A stretch of DNA of 64,000 nt, from contig REDA01000054.1 in assembly GCA_007693745.1 (NCBI GenBank), forward strand, positions 37,850-101,849, given 5' to 3'. The position numbers and the translations under genes were made by a program. The DNA is from Balneolaceae bacterium (GTDB lineage: Bacteria > Bacteroidota > Rhodothermia > Balneolales > Balneolaceae). The notes below the pieces were generated by a model, which saw only the letters and a program-made list of their open reading frames with translations, had not been told where the DNA came from and searched no databases. Shown here one piece after another: positions 42,923-54,486 of the stretch (position 1 is the stretch's first letter; every line of letters begins with the position of its first letter).

Positions 42923-43757
42923 AAAAACTGCGTTTATTTTCAGATGCCCTTCGTATTGAATCCAGATGCTGCTGACCCAGTGTTACAATCCCGAGAAAAG
43001 GGTCGTATCCGGACTTTGCCGATCCGTGATAGTCACTTCCACCGGTTATCAGCAGGTTCAGTTCTTTTGCAAGTCCGGAATAGAACTTTTGCTGAGTAAA
43101 CGTATGGCTCGGATGAATGCATTCAATTCCATCCGGTTTTAAAGATAACAATTCTTTCAACTCCTCATTCGTATAAATTCGACCGGGATGTGCCACGGAT
43201 ACGACCCCCCCGGCCCGGCTCACAGTATGGATAATCTCTTCTGCCTCCGCATACTCAGTCTGCACCTTTTTGATTCGCTCTGATGAAAGATATCGGATAA
43301 ATGCTTCCGGGACACTGGCTACAAAGCCCTTTTTAACCAGAATTCGTGCGGCGTGCGGCCTGCCCATATTTGCTCTGCCGGCGGCGGCTCTGATCTCATC
43401 GTATTCAATATCCAGACCTTCGCCTTTTAGCATCTCCACGATTTTTTTCATGCGCTGTTTTCTGGCTCTCTTCTGCCGGGCAATCAGAGATAAGAAAGAC
43501 TCATCCGCAGGGTCAAATGCATATCCCAGCAGATGTACCTCCCTTTCGTTCCACCTGGCTGTCAGTTCAACACCCGGAAGAAGATCAATCGAATACTTTC
43601 CTGCAACCAAAAAAGCCTCCTCAAGCCCGTCTATCGTATCATGATCTGTTATTGATACAGTTTCCAGGCCTTTCTCTTTTATCTTCTCAAACAGTTCCGG
43701 AATGCCAAGCATACCATCTGAAGCCGTTGAATGAATATGCAGATCTGCTTTTCCCAA
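42909..43757 (-). CDS. PHP-domain phosphoesterase
   Basis: The 282-aa protein has the PHP metal-site motifs: DLHIHSTASDG (5-15), SITDHDTIDG (about 36-45), PGVELTA (about 61-67), SVAHPGR and SDYHG near the C-terminus. It resembles the YciV/RnmAM group (RNase AM, 3',5'-nucleotide bisphosphate phosphatase). The specific substrate is not certain. It follows the S41 protease after 2 bp and overlaps ribH by 14 bp. Confidence 0.93.
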   Translation of the reverse strand: MGKADLHIHSTASDGMLGIPELFEKIKEKGLETVSITDHDTIDGLEEAFLVAGKYSIDLLPGVELTARWNEREVHLLGYAFDPADESFLSLIARQKRARKQRMKKIVEMLKGEGLDIEYDEIRAAAGRANMGRPHAARILVKKGFVASVPEAFIRYLSSERIKKVQTEYAEAEEIIHTVSRAGGVVSVAHPGRIYTNEELKELLSLKPDGIECIHPSHTFTQQKFYSGLAKELNLLITGGSDYHGSAKSGYDPFLGIVTLGQQHLDSIRRASENKRSFYGKK

Positions 43758-43759
43758 AC

Positions 43760-45406
43760 TTAAGGTATGAGATAGGATTGATACCGGTACCTGTTTTCCA
43801 GAAGTACGACAGCTTCTTTCAGGACAGCATCATAGTTTAATTTAGCACGCCTGCTTTCACTCTCACCGGCAGTTTGAGAAATCCACTCAATTGCCAGATT
43901 CTGCTCAATAATCGATTGGTTTTCATATATCTGTGAGATTTTGTGATCACGCAGCAGGGCTTTTAACTCATTGATATTTTCTCTTGCAAGGCTTTCTTTG
44001 GGAAAATTTCCAATCAGCTGATCCATCTCTTCTAAAAGCCTGTCAGCCGGTGTTTCAAATGTAAATTCATTCTCAATGAGATAACGAACAAACTCAGAAA
44101 AAAGAGTTCCGGGCACACCTGATTCGTCTTGGAAACCGGTTTCAGACAGTTTACGGTTTACGAACATCAGATAGGTATTACTGTGGCGCAGAGCAAGTTC
44201 TAAAAGTGTGGCATCCTGTTCCCTAATCTCGAGATCGGGCAGAATTCCCCTGCCATCCAGAACCTCTCTTCCATTACGGGTCATATAGCGCCTCAAAACT
44301 CTGTTTGAATCCACTGCCAGACTTTCACCATTCGCAGAAGAAAGATCGCTTTGAATACTTCGTCCACTGGGAGTGTAATATCTGGAAATCGTTATTTTCA
44401 GCGATGTATTGTAAGAAAGTGGACGAATACTCTGAACGAGGCCTTTTCCAAAGCTCGATTGCCCCACGATGACAGCTCTGTCTAAATCCTGCAACGCCCC
44501 GGCAACCACTTCGGATGCACTTGCACTTCCTTCATTGATAAGCACGGTTAAAGGAAGGTTTGCGAAAAGCGGTGGTCTGGTGGAAGCCATCAGAGTGTTA
44601 TAAGCATCATTCCTTCCCCTTGTTTCGACCACAGTAATTCCGGGTTCTACAAAAAGATCGACAAGCTCAACCGCTTCATTGAGCAACCCTCCCGGATTAT
44701 TCCGGAAATCCAGTACGATTCCACCCAGGCTCTTTTCTGCGTCCATAGCGATTAGCGCTTGTCTGACTTCCTCTGCGGCATTCTGCCCGAATCTGGAGAG
44801 ATGAAGATACCCGATGGATGCATCGGAACCTACCCTGTCTGCGTGATGAATATTCTTTAGTTCAATTCTCTCCCTGATCAGGCTGAATTCCATCGCTTCT
44901 GAAATCCCGGTTCTCTGAATGGTAAGATTCATTTCAGAACCGATATCTCCGATTGTAAGCCGCTGTACATCCTCAGGGTTCAGCCCGGAAACATCTACTC
45001 CGTTTACCCTTAGGATTATGTCACCGGCTCTGAGACCCGCCCTGTAGGCGGGATACCCTTCAATGGGTGCAATAATTACAATCTGATCACCCCTGTAACC
45101 AGCTTCCAATCCGATTCCGCCATACCCACCGGAACTGAATATTTCCATTTGAAGCTGCTCACCTTCATCTATGAAAACGGTATATGGATCGAGGCTTTCC
45201 AGCATTGAGTGAATGGCACGGGTAACCAGTGAGCGGGGTGTCGTCTCATCGATATAATGAAGAGTAACCTCCCTTACCGTGTCGTTGAAAATGGTAATCT
45301 GCTGCTTCAGCTCAAAAAACAGGTCATTACTCCTCATGAAAGCTGCAGAAACAATCAGAAAGAAAATCAGGACCAGCGTAACCGTAAATGTTCCGGTACG
45401 TTTCAT
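43760..45406 (-). CDS. S41-family C-terminal processing protease
   Basis: The 548-aa protein has an N-terminal membrane anchor (about 8-24), a PDZ domain (about 90-175, GIGLEAGYRGDQIVIIAP and AGLRAGDIILRVNG) and the S41 catalytic domain, with Ser in NEGSASASEVVAGALQD and Lys in SSFGKGLVQS. These proteases cut near protein C-termini in the periplasm and often regulate wall hydrolases. Here it lies 10 bp after a lytic transglycosylase gene. An extra C-terminal region of about 150 aa, mostly helical, follows the catalytic core. Confidence 0.95.
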   Translation of the reverse strand: MKRTGTFTVTLVLIFFLIVSAAFMRSNDLFFELKQQITIFNDTVREVTLHYIDETTPRSLVTRAIHSMLESLDPYTVFIDEGEQLQMEIFSSGGYGGIGLEAGYRGDQIVIIAPIEGYPAYRAGLRAGDIILRVNGVDVSGLNPEDVQRLTIGDIGSEMNLTIQRTGISEAMEFSLIRERIELKNIHHADRVGSDASIGYLHLSRFGQNAAEEVRQALIAMDAEKSLGGIVLDFRNNPGGLLNEAVELVDLFVEPGITVVETRGRNDAYNTLMASTRPPLFANLPLTVLINEGSASASEVVAGALQDLDRAVIVGQSSFGKGLVQSIRPLSYNTSLKITISRYYTPSGRSIQSDLSSANGESLAVDSNRVLRRYMTRNGREVLDGRGILPDLEIREQDATLLELALRHSNTYLMFVNRKLSETGFQDESGVPGTLFSEFVRYLIENEFTFETPADRLLEEMDQLIGNFPKESLARENINELKALLRDHKISQIYENQSIIEQNLAIEWISQTAGESESRRAKLNYDAVLKEAVVLLENRYRYQSYLIP

Positions 45407-45416
45407 AAATGACTTT

Positions 45417-47411
45417 TTATCTGCGTCTGATCTTCAGCGTCTGCCCGGCATAGATTCTTGTTCCACTCAGATTGTTATCAGACTGGATATCCTGAATTCT
45501 GACCCCATGGTTTCTGGCGATACTTCCAAGCGTATCATTCCGTCTTACTGTATAGGAAATCATATTGCTGTCTGATGATCCTGCGCTGCTGCCATTGAAG
45601 CGAAGGGCATAAATATCTTCTCCGGATCTCTGTCTTCTTTGCAGCTCCTGTTTTTGTGCAAACGACAGATCATTGATCTGTGAGTAAAAATCAGCCCTGT
45701 TTTGAGGCACATGAATCGTGAGTCTCTGACCCACCCGAATGGTGTTGCTTGTGCCGTTCCACTGCCGGATCTGCCAGGCCCGCACATCATACCACTCTGC
45801 GATATGGCCAATTGTATCACCGCTTTTAACGGTGTAGGACAAGGGGCTGGTGTTGGCAGGAGCTGAAACCTGGGTTCTCTGCTGGGCAGCGGGTTGGGAA
45901 CGTGTTGGCTGATTTGTGGGTCTGTCAGCAGCAATCTGCCCGGAAGATCCCGCAGCTACGGGGACAACAATTCGCTGGCCCGGGTGGATTGTGCTGCTGA
46001 GCCCTTCATTGGACTCAAATAGTGCTCTTACAGAAGTCCCGTATCGCTGCGCAATAAAACCAAGAGTTTCACCTCTGCTCACAGTATGCATAGCAACTTC
46101 GTGGACTCGGTTATCACGGGGGATCTCCTGATAAGCAGCGAGAAATTCGTTTCTTGTGCCGGTTGGAATCTTCAATGGGTAGCCATCCCCCGGAGGTGTA
46201 GCCCATCGCAGAAGTTCAGGGTTCAGCGCACGTATTTCATCAACCGTTATCCCTGCAGCTTTTGCCAGTTCTTCCAGCGGCATTAATCCATCCACCTCCA
46301 CCACATCAAAACTATAGACCTCACCCCCGTAATTTCGTTGAAAGCCGAACTCCTCCGGATTCATTGAAATCATGGTAGCAGCGATGTACCCGGGTACATA
46401 GCCTCTCGTTTCTCTTGGCAGGTAGGGGTAGGCAACCCAGTAGTCCTGCACCCCACCAGCGGCATTAATCGCCCTTCGGAGTCCTCTCGGGCTAAGGTTA
46501 TAGCCGGCAAGTGCAAGATGCCAGTCTCCCCACACGTCATACAGATCACGCAAATGCCTTGCGGCAGCCCGGGTAGATTTAATCGGGTCGCGGCGCTCGT
46601 CAACCCACCAATTGACCTCGAGACCATATACAGCTCCTGTAGCGCGAATAAACTGCCACAAACCGACTGCGGATGCCCAGCTTCTTGCAGTGGGTACAAG
46701 TCCGCTCTCAATCATCGATAAGTGAATCAGCTCGAGAGGTACACCCTCTTCTTCAAAAATGGTTCGCATCATCGGAAAATAGTACTCAGATCTTTCCAGC
46801 CACCGTTCCATCACATCGGGTCGTCGCAATGTATAGTACATCAGATGCCTGTTTACATGCTGATTCTGAATCAGTGGCACCTGAGTCTGGTTGATCATCA
46901 GATTTTCAGGTAATCTGTATCCCTCCGCAATCCAGTCGTCTGCCTCTGAAAAAAGTTCATCCCGAATCGCAAAAATATCCCCTTCTGTCTCACTTCGCAT
47001 TTCAGTAATCCCATAAAACTCACTGTGCTCTGCCATTACGGATCTGTAGAGCTCAGTAAACCTTCTGTTACTCTGAATTTCCGGAAAATCATCCATCAGA
47101 GACTGGATGGCCGCAAAAGATTCATTGATATAGTTTTCCGCCTGCACAAGATCTCCCTGAACCTGGGCATCAATCGCAAGAACATGGCGCCTGTAAACAT
47201 TCGCAATCCGTCTGAGCATCTCCTTATCTGTCTCGCTGACTGCCAGTGCCGAAACCTCCAGCAGATTTTCATCCCTCCCTTCAGTGAGCGGATTGGAGTA
47301 GGGAAGCAGGGATGGTGTAAGTTCGGTTGTTACACCTATGGTCAGATTCTGACGGGCAGCGACCGGTAGTGCAAGAACTAAAATCAGAACCGTGAAAAGA
47401 GCTTTTTTCAT
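45417..47411 (-). CDS. MltD-like membrane lytic transglycosylase with three LysM domains
   Basis: The protein, about 664 aa, has a Sec signal (MKKALFTVLILVLALPVAA), an alpha-helical N-terminal section, and the lytic transglycosylase domain with catalytic Glu in LIHLSMIESGLVPTARSW (about 240), followed by AVGLWQFIRATGAVYGL. Three LysM repeats follow (starting HTVSRGETLG, YTVKSGDTIG and YTVRRNDTLG). It cleaves peptidoglycan glycan strands to anhydro-muropeptides. The ATG at 47411 is chosen since the signal starts there; the open frame extends to 47558 inside nadE without sense. The S41 protease gene downstream may encode its regulator. Confidence 0.95.
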   Translation of the reverse strand: MKKALFTVLILVLALPVAARQNLTIGVTTELTPSLLPYSNPLTEGRDENLLEVSALAVSETDKEMLRRIANVYRRHVLAIDAQVQGDLVQAENYINESFAAIQSLMDDFPEIQSNRRFTELYRSVMAEHSEFYGITEMRSETEGDIFAIRDELFSEADDWIAEGYRLPENLMINQTQVPLIQNQHVNRHLMYYTLRRPDVMERWLERSEYYFPMMRTIFEEEGVPLELIHLSMIESGLVPTARSWASAVGLWQFIRATGAVYGLEVNWWVDERRDPIKSTRAAARHLRDLYDVWGDWHLALAGYNLSPRGLRRAINAAGGVQDYWVAYPYLPRETRGYVPGYIAATMISMNPEEFGFQRNYGGEVYSFDVVEVDGLMPLEELAKAAGITVDEIRALNPELLRWATPPGDGYPLKIPTGTRNEFLAAYQEIPRDNRVHEVAMHTVSRGETLGFIAQRYGTSVRALFESNEGLSSTIHPGQRIVVPVAAGSSGQIAADRPTNQPTRSQPAAQQRTQVSAPANTSPLSYTVKSGDTIGHIAEWYDVRAWQIRQWNGTSNTIRVGQRLTIHVPQNRADFYSQINDLSFAQKQELQRRQRSGEDIYALRFNGSSAGSSDSNMISYTVRRNDTLGSIARNHGVRIQDIQSDNNLSGTRIYAGQTLKIRRR

Positions 47412-47502
47412 GGGGTGAAAATATTTTAGATGATATTTTATGATAATAGAGCAGAATACGAAAAAAAAACCTTCTGAGTTGTTAAAATGTAAACAGCGAG
47501 GT

Positions 47503-49182
47503 TTAATCTGAGTTTTTTGTCCATTGCTGAACCAGTGGCCAGCGCCTTCCGGGCCCAAATGCCTTTGAACTTAGTTTAAGCACGGGAGCCGACTGAAATC
47601 GTTTGAACTCATTCATGTCAACTAATTTCAATATACGCTGAACTTCACCACTTTCGTATCCGTCTTTGACAATTTCTTCCCTGTTCCATTGCAGATCGAT
47701 ATATCTTGTAAGGATTCCATCCAGAATCTCATAATCGGGCAGTGAATCGGAATCTTTTTGATCCGGCCGAAGCTCCGCGCTTGGGGGTTTTGCAAGAATT
47801 GATTCCGGGATGACTTCCCTGCCATAATAGTATTCATTTAGCCACACGGAGAGGCTGTAAACTTCACTCTTGTAGAGATCACCGATAATTGCAAGTGCTC
47901 CGTTCATATCTCCATAGAGTGTTGCGTAACCCGTTGCCATTTCCGATTTGTTTCCTGTTGTAATCAGAAACGATCCGAATTTATTTGCCCAGGCCATCAA
48001 CAGGGTTCCCCGGACCCGGCTTTGAAGGTTTTCCTCTGCGATGCCAAATGGCAAGTCTTTGAAGTAGGGCTTCAGAGCCGATTCATAAGCTGCTATCGTT
48101 TCCGATATGGGGATTCGGATCAGATCAATCCCAAGATTCTTCGCCAGCTCCTCTGAATCCGTAACACTTCCCATGCTCGAGAAATCTGAGGGCATCGTGA
48201 TCCCCAGAACTGCGCCGGTACCCAGAGCTTCCGCAGCAAGTGCGGCGGCGAGTGCAGAATCAATACCCCCACTGAGACCAATCACCACGTTCGCCGGCAG
48301 ACCGCTCTTTTTGAAATAGTCACGTAATCCACACTGAATTGCAAGAAACTGTCTCTCCTGGGCTGATTCCGGATAGGTGTACTTCTTCTGCCGGGGTTCT
48401 GCTTCCACACCTTTCTCTCTGCTGAAACGGATGTCAGTGAATGAGGGGTTGAATGCCAGAGTCGATGCAACCATCTCACCCTCTTTGCTCATCACCAAAG
48501 TATCGCCATCGAAGATTATGTCGGTATGTGCCCCGGTCTGATTGCAGTAGAGAACCGGTAGTCCAAGTGATTTTGCGTGATTCCGGATCATTCCGATCCT
48601 GTTTTCATGCTTCGACCGTGTGAAAGGGGATGCGGATATATTGATAATCAGATCCGCACCCCTCTTTTTCAGCTCTCGAGCCGGATCTGTTTGGTAAGTA
48701 TGATACTGAACCTCGTTTTCGTTATACCAGATGTCTTCACAAATAGTAATTCCCAGTTTAACTCCTTTGAAAAGAACCGGACTGAAGGTGGTGTTGGGTT
48801 CAAAATAGCGCAGATCATCAAAGACATCATATGTGGGCAGCAGGGTTTTGTGAACCGCTGCGATCTCTTTACCCTCATGACAAAGTATGGCGGAGTTATA
48901 CATCTTTCGGCCGTACGGTGAGGTATTGGGGGTGATACTACCGAAAAGCAGAGCACAGGCACCGGCAGCTGTAACCAGCATTTCATTTGTCCGGTAGCAT
49001 TTTTCCCGGAAATACACATTTTCAAGCAGATCCTGTGGAGGGTAACCGGTTACAACAAGTTCCGGAAGTATCAGAAGGCCGATCCCGTCATTCTCAGCTT
49101 TCTCAAGAGCCGTCAGTATCAGATCAGAGTTGCCTCTCAGGTCCCCGATAATCGGATTGAGCTGTTCCAGTCGTATTTTCAT
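47503..49182 (-). CDS. nadE: Glutamine-dependent NAD+ synthetase
   Basis: NadE amidates deamido-NAD with glutamine nitrogen. The protein, 559 aa, has an N-terminal nitrilase-type glutaminase domain (catalytic Glu in LPELVVTGYPPQD, Lys in AVHKTLLPTYD, Cys in GITICEDIWYN) and a C-terminal synthetase domain with the P-loop GLSGGIDSALAAALAAEALG (about 288-307) and TGNKSEMATGYATLYGDMNG. The ATG at 49182 starts at the family's normal N-terminus (MKIRLEQLNPIIGD) and shares one base with the stop of the amidohydrolase upstream (TGATG), a coupling arrangement. Confidence 0.98.
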   Translation of the reverse strand: MKIRLEQLNPIIGDLRGNSDLILTALEKAENDGIGLLILPELVVTGYPPQDLLENVYFREKCYRTNEMLVTAAGACALLFGSITPNTSPYGRKMYNSAILCHEGKEIAAVHKTLLPTYDVFDDLRYFEPNTTFSPVLFKGVKLGITICEDIWYNENEVQYHTYQTDPARELKKRGADLIINISASPFTRSKHENRIGMIRNHAKSLGLPVLYCNQTGAHTDIIFDGDTLVMSKEGEMVASTLAFNPSFTDIRFSREKGVEAEPRQKKYTYPESAQERQFLAIQCGLRDYFKKSGLPANVVIGLSGGIDSALAAALAAEALGTGAVLGITMPSDFSSMGSVTDSEELAKNLGIDLIRIPISETIAAYESALKPYFKDLPFGIAEENLQSRVRGTLLMAWANKFGSFLITTGNKSEMATGYATLYGDMNGALAIIGDLYKSEVYSLSVWLNEYYYGREVIPESILAKPPSAELRPDQKDSDSLPDYEILDGILTRYIDLQWNREEIVKDGYESGEVQRILKLVDMNEFKRFQSAPVLKLSSKAFGPGRRWPLVQQWTKNSD

Positions 49183-50855
49183 CACTGCCTGCTGTAAACC
49201 ATGTCTCCCGCCATCCACGTCTCCAGAACCTTAGTCTGCCAGATTTCGGAAGCATCTATTTCAAAATAGTCGCGGTCAATTATAATAAAGTCGGCCCACT
49301 TCCCGGGTTCCAGTGTCCCCAGAATCACCTCCTGATGTGCAGCAAATGCAGCATCCAGTGTAAATGCACGCAGCGCTTCTATTCTGCTCATCCTGTGTTC
49401 GCTGTACCATCCCCCGGGTGGCATTCCTCCAAAATCCTGACGGGTTACAGCGGAATAGAGACCATAAAAAGGATTCACATGCTCTACAGGGAAATCAGAC
49501 CCCGCTGCAATTACGGTACCCTGATTCAGGAAAGTCTGCCAGGCATAGGCTCCCTTGATGCGTTCGGGTCCTACTCTCTGTTCAGCCATGTTCATATCAC
49601 TGGTAGCATGTGTTGGCTGCATCGACGCAATCAGATTCAATTCAGTAAATCTTGGAATGTCATCCAGAGACACAACCTGTGCATGCTCTACCCTGTGCCG
49701 GAGCAGATGCTGATCTTCAAGCTGATTCTCTATCCATTCATAGGCATTCAGGAGTTGCCGATTCGCCGCATCACCGATGGCGTGAACATTCATCTGAAAT
49801 CCTGCAGAAGCCCCTTTCATTAACATCCCGTTCAACTCTTCCTGATCAAAAAAGAGAAGCCCCCGGTTTCCCGGTTCATCGTGATAATCTTCCAAAAGTG
49901 CAGCACCTCTGCTGCCAAGAGCTCCGTCAGCGGATATTTTCACACTTCTGAGTGACAGCAGATCCCCAGCATAGCTCAATACCGGGCCCTCCGCTGCCAT
50001 TTCATCGAACATCTCCCCAGCTCCTGCAATCATTGCATAGATACGTGTATGAAGTCGCCCGCTGTCAGCAAATCTCTTGTAAAGTGCCCACTCATAAGGA
50101 TCGGTTCGAGCATCGTGAACGGAAGTAATACCGTGTCGCGTCATCTGATCCAGTGCCAGTTCAAGGGCTCTTTCGAAGTCGGCATCTGTACGTTCCGGTA
50201 TCAGATTATTCACCAGACTCATGGTTGCATCCACCAGAATGCCGGTTGCCTCACCATTTCCATCTCTAAGAATAGCTCCCCCCTGCATATCCGGTGTATC
50301 CCTGTCGATTCCGGCCATCTCAAGAGCCAGGGTATTGACCCATGCTGCGTGCCCGTCAATCCGGGTCAGATAGACCGGGCGATCCGAAACCACCTGATCC
50401 AGATCCGTTGCGGCAGGGAAGTCACTGCCATTCCATAAAACCTGATTCCATCCCCTGCCGATGATCCATTCACTTTCGGTATTGGTCTCTGCGAACTCAG
50501 CAATTATTTCCAGTGTCTGCTCCAGCGAAGTGAGGCCGGTAATATCCAGATCGAGTTCCCTCATCCCCAGTCCCATTACATGTGCATGGGCATCAATAAG
50601 ACCCGGCAACATCGTGCGCCCTTCTCCATCAATCCTGTAAAATTCCGGATATCTGCCGGTAAGTTCATCCGACAAGCCCGTCATTAGAACTTTTCCGTCG
50701 CGGACTGCGATCGCTTCAAACGAGTGAAGTGATCCGTCCTGAAGAAGTGTATAGCCGTTTACATTGAAATAAACCAGGCCTGGCCCGTCACTGCGGATAC
50801 AGCCGGAAAAGAGTGCGAGACAGAAAACCAGAAGAGAGCTCAAAAAAAGTTTCAT
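49182..50855 (-). CDS. YtcJ-like metal-dependent amidohydrolase, lipoprotein
   Basis: The 557-aa protein belongs to the amidohydrolase_3 group (YtcJ/NfdA-like). It shows MLPGLIDAHAHVMGLG (about 78-93) with metal-site HxH, DGALGSRGAAL, MNVHAIGDAANR (about 354-365), HRVEHAQVV and AGSDFPVEHVNP. The signal ends in a lipobox (LALFSGC, Cys about residue 19), so it is exported and lipid-anchored. Substrates of this group are poorly known. Its stop overlaps the nadE start by one base; NUDIX lies 109 bp upstream. Confidence 0.93.
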   Translation of the reverse strand: MKLFLSSLLVFCLALFSGCIRSDGPGLVYFNVNGYTLLQDGSLHSFEAIAVRDGKVLMTGLSDELTGRYPEFYRIDGEGRTMLPGLIDAHAHVMGLGMRELDLDITGLTSLEQTLEIIAEFAETNTESEWIIGRGWNQVLWNGSDFPAATDLDQVVSDRPVYLTRIDGHAAWVNTLALEMAGIDRDTPDMQGGAILRDGNGEATGILVDATMSLVNNLIPERTDADFERALELALDQMTRHGITSVHDARTDPYEWALYKRFADSGRLHTRIYAMIAGAGEMFDEMAAEGPVLSYAGDLLSLRSVKISADGALGSRGAALLEDYHDEPGNRGLLFFDQEELNGMLMKGASAGFQMNVHAIGDAANRQLLNAYEWIENQLEDQHLLRHRVEHAQVVSLDDIPRFTELNLIASMQPTHATSDMNMAEQRVGPERIKGAYAWQTFLNQGTVIAAGSDFPVEHVNPFYGLYSAVTRQDFGGMPPGGWYSEHRMSRIEALRAFTLDAAFAAHQEVILGTLEPGKWADFIIIDRDYFEIDASEIWQTKVLETWMAGDMVYSRQ

Positions 50856-50964
50856 GGATTTAATTTGGTAGTTTATGTGATAAAAGCGGCAGATTTACAT
50901 GCCCAGAATGTGGCCGTTACCGAAAGACATCCACAGTCTCTAACGAATTTGGCCACAGGAGATG

Positions 50965-51462
50965 TTATCCATTACTGCTTAGGAAAGATTCATCTGTGGT
51001 TTTATAAGTTTCTCCTGCTTCGACAGACAAACTTCCGTCTGAGAAAAATTTCCTCAGAAAATCAGGATAAACAGACATCTCCGCAGCTTCTGAAGCAGAA
51101 ACAAATTTCAGATCAAGCAGCATTTGATTCTCATCCGGAAGTTCAGGGTCCTGACCTAGCTTGAGCATCCCGCCAACAACTGAGCACTCATAATAAAATT
51201 CTACAGCATGGTAAGGCTTCTCCAGAAATTCATGAACACAAATCAGCCGTACGGGATCCACCCGCAGGCCTGTCTCCTCTTCCACTTCCCGGATCAGTGC
51301 CGCCTCCAGTGTCTCACCATAATTTACTTCCCCTCCTGGCGGCATCCAGATCGGTTCCGAACGGGTGGGAGATTGATGTTCTACAAGAAGGAGATTCCGT
51401 CCGCTTGGAATGATTGCACAAGCCCTGACTCTCAACCGGTCACTAAATGAGGATTTTTCCAA
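50965..51462 (-). CDS. NUDIX hydrolase
   Basis: The 165-aa protein has a complete Nudix box beginning at GETLEAAL and continuing with REVEEETG (about 49-70), and MPPGGEVNYGE just before it. It would hydrolyse a nucleoside diphosphate linked to another moiety; the particular substrate is not predictable. The gene starts only 2 bp after the pyrG stop, so it is probably co-transcribed with pyrG. Confidence 0.93.
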   Translation of the reverse strand: MEKSSFSDRLRVRACAIIPSGRNLLLVEHQSPTRSEPIWMPPGGEVNYGETLEAALIREVEEETGLRVDPVRLICVHEFLEKPYHAVEFYYECSVVGGMLKLGQDPELPDENQMLLDLKFVSASEAAEMSVYPDFLRKFFSDGSLSVEAGETYKTTDESFLSSNG

Positions 51463-51464
51463 TG

Positions 51465-53168
<1,704 letters not shown>

Positions 53169-53213
53169 TCAAACTGAAAAAAAAATAAACCCTGCCCGGA
53201 GTAAAAAAACGAT

Positions 53214-53597
53214 TTAATTTTGCGACTGTATCACCCTGCGTATGGCCTGACTGATCAGGCCGTCAAATGAACCAAGGCGTGAGATGGTATGATAGAGTAA
53301 AATTCCTCCCATCATAAAAAGCAGACTTCCCAACAGGGAAAAAAAAGCGGTGATCCAACCCTGTTCAAAAAGACCGAGAACAGAAATAAAAATCAGTATA
53401 AATCCGGCTTTGATCTGTAAAACCGAAGAGAGAAAGGGTACAATGGTATGGGCATTGCTTAAAAGTTTGTATAACCCACCATTCTGATTCTGCAAATATT
53501 TACTTTTTGACTTGATCCCCCTCTTATTTGAAAAATCGGTGCTTCCGTGTCTGTTTGCCATGGTTATATGTTGTTTCGCATCCTTATAATTTGTCAA
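53214..53597 (-). CDS. Hypothetical membrane protein
   Basis: The 127-aa protein is not recognised. It has a polar, Lys/Asn-rich N-terminal section (about 1-45), then two hydrophobic segments (about 62-78 and 84-104) joined by a short loop, and a C-terminal amphipathic end (SRLGSFDGLISQAIRRVIQS). It would be a small inner-membrane protein with both ends on one side. Another start is possible at 53561 (MANRHGSTD). It lies 99 bp upstream of pyrG and is divergent from rlmB across 85 bp. Confidence 0.65.
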   Translation of the reverse strand: MTNYKDAKQHITMANRHGSTDFSNKRGIKSKSKYLQNQNGGLYKLLSNAHTIVPFLSSVLQIKAGFILIFISVLGLFEQGWITAFFSLLGSLLFMMGGILLYHTISRLGSFDGLISQAIRRVIQSQN

Positions 53598-53682
53598 TCA
53601 TGCAGTTGGGGCTTCCCGTGTAACTCACTGAAGTTATTTATAACTTATCGGGACGCCGGCAACTTACTAAACTTCAATCTTA

Positions 53683-54426
53683 TTGGAAACATTCATCCCA
53701 TATATCTACGGCCGTAATCCGGTTCAGGAAGCACTGGAAAAGTCGCCTCAGCAGATAGAGAAGATCTTCTTGCGTAAAGGAGTGAACCGCCACACTGTAA
53801 CGGATATTGTAAACAGTGCCTCTGCGAACCGAATCCCTGTTTCTGAAGTGCCCGGTTCAAAACTTTTTGAGCTCGTTGGCAGGGTGAATGATCAGGGGGT
53901 AGTGGCCGCAGTAAGCATGGCTGATTATCTGGAATTTGAAGAGTGGATGGAAACCCTGACTGCAGATTCCGGAACGGCAGTTCTGCTCCTGGATGAAATT
54001 GAAGATCCGCAAAATTTTGGAGCCATTCTTCGTACAGCAGCAGCTTCCGGAATGAGTGGAGTGGTTGTATCCAAGCACCGGCAGGCCCCTGTAAGTGCCA
54101 CTGTTTACAAAACCAGTGCAGGTACTGCAGGACGCATACCCATTATCCGGGCTGTGAACCTGAATCAGGCGATGCTGGCTCTGAAGGAGAAGGGGTTCTG
54201 GATTGCCGGGCTGGACACCCGGGGAGATTCCTTGCTCTGGGATCAGACTTTTGATGTACCTATGGCTTTTGTGATTGGCAATGAAGGGCGCGGGATGCGA
54301 AAGAAAACGGGCGAGCACTGCGATTTCCTTCTCTCCATTCCGATGCACAACGGAGTGGAATCACTGAATGCTTCAGTCAGCGCAGGATTAGTCTGCTATG
54401 AGTGGAGAAGACAGAGGAATGAGTGA
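53683..54426 (+). CDS. rlmB: 23S rRNA (guanosine-2'-O)-methyltransferase RlmB (SpoU family)
   Basis: The 247-aa SPOUT methyltransferase probably modifies G2251 of 23S rRNA. An N-terminal substrate-binding domain (IYGRNPVQEAL, about 7-17) precedes the knotted domain with LLDEIEDPQNFGAILRTAAA (about 104-123), VIGNEGRGMRKKTGEHC and SIPMHNGVESLNASVSAGL. The start is TTG at 53683. It is the only plus-strand gene between 37 and 59 kb and ends convergent with the NamZ-like gene, 60 bp away, with no clear terminator. Confidence 0.95.
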   Translation: METFIPYIYGRNPVQEALEKSPQQIEKIFLRKGVNRHTVTDIVNSASANRIPVSEVPGSKLFELVGRVNDQGVVAAVSMADYLEFEEWMETLTADSGTAVLLLDEIEDPQNFGAILRTAAASGMSGVVVSKHRQAPVSATVYKTSAGTAGRIPIIRAVNLNQAMLALKEKGFWIAGLDTRGDSLLWDQTFDVPMAFVIGNEGRGMRKKTGEHCDFLLSIPMHNGVESLNASVSAGLVCYEWRRQRNE

Positions 54427-54486
54427 CCGGAGATCGTGTTTTGAGCTTTCGGTTACTTACGCCTGAATGAGTTTGATCTCTTATTT

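Noticed and set aside
47412..47558. N-terminal extension of the lytic transglycosylase
   Set aside because: It precedes the signal peptide and overlaps nadE; the signal begins at 47411.
54427..54486. Terminator between rlmB and the NamZ-like gene
   Set aside because: The only complementary arms (GAGATC and GATCTC) are six bases long and far apart, with no T tract.
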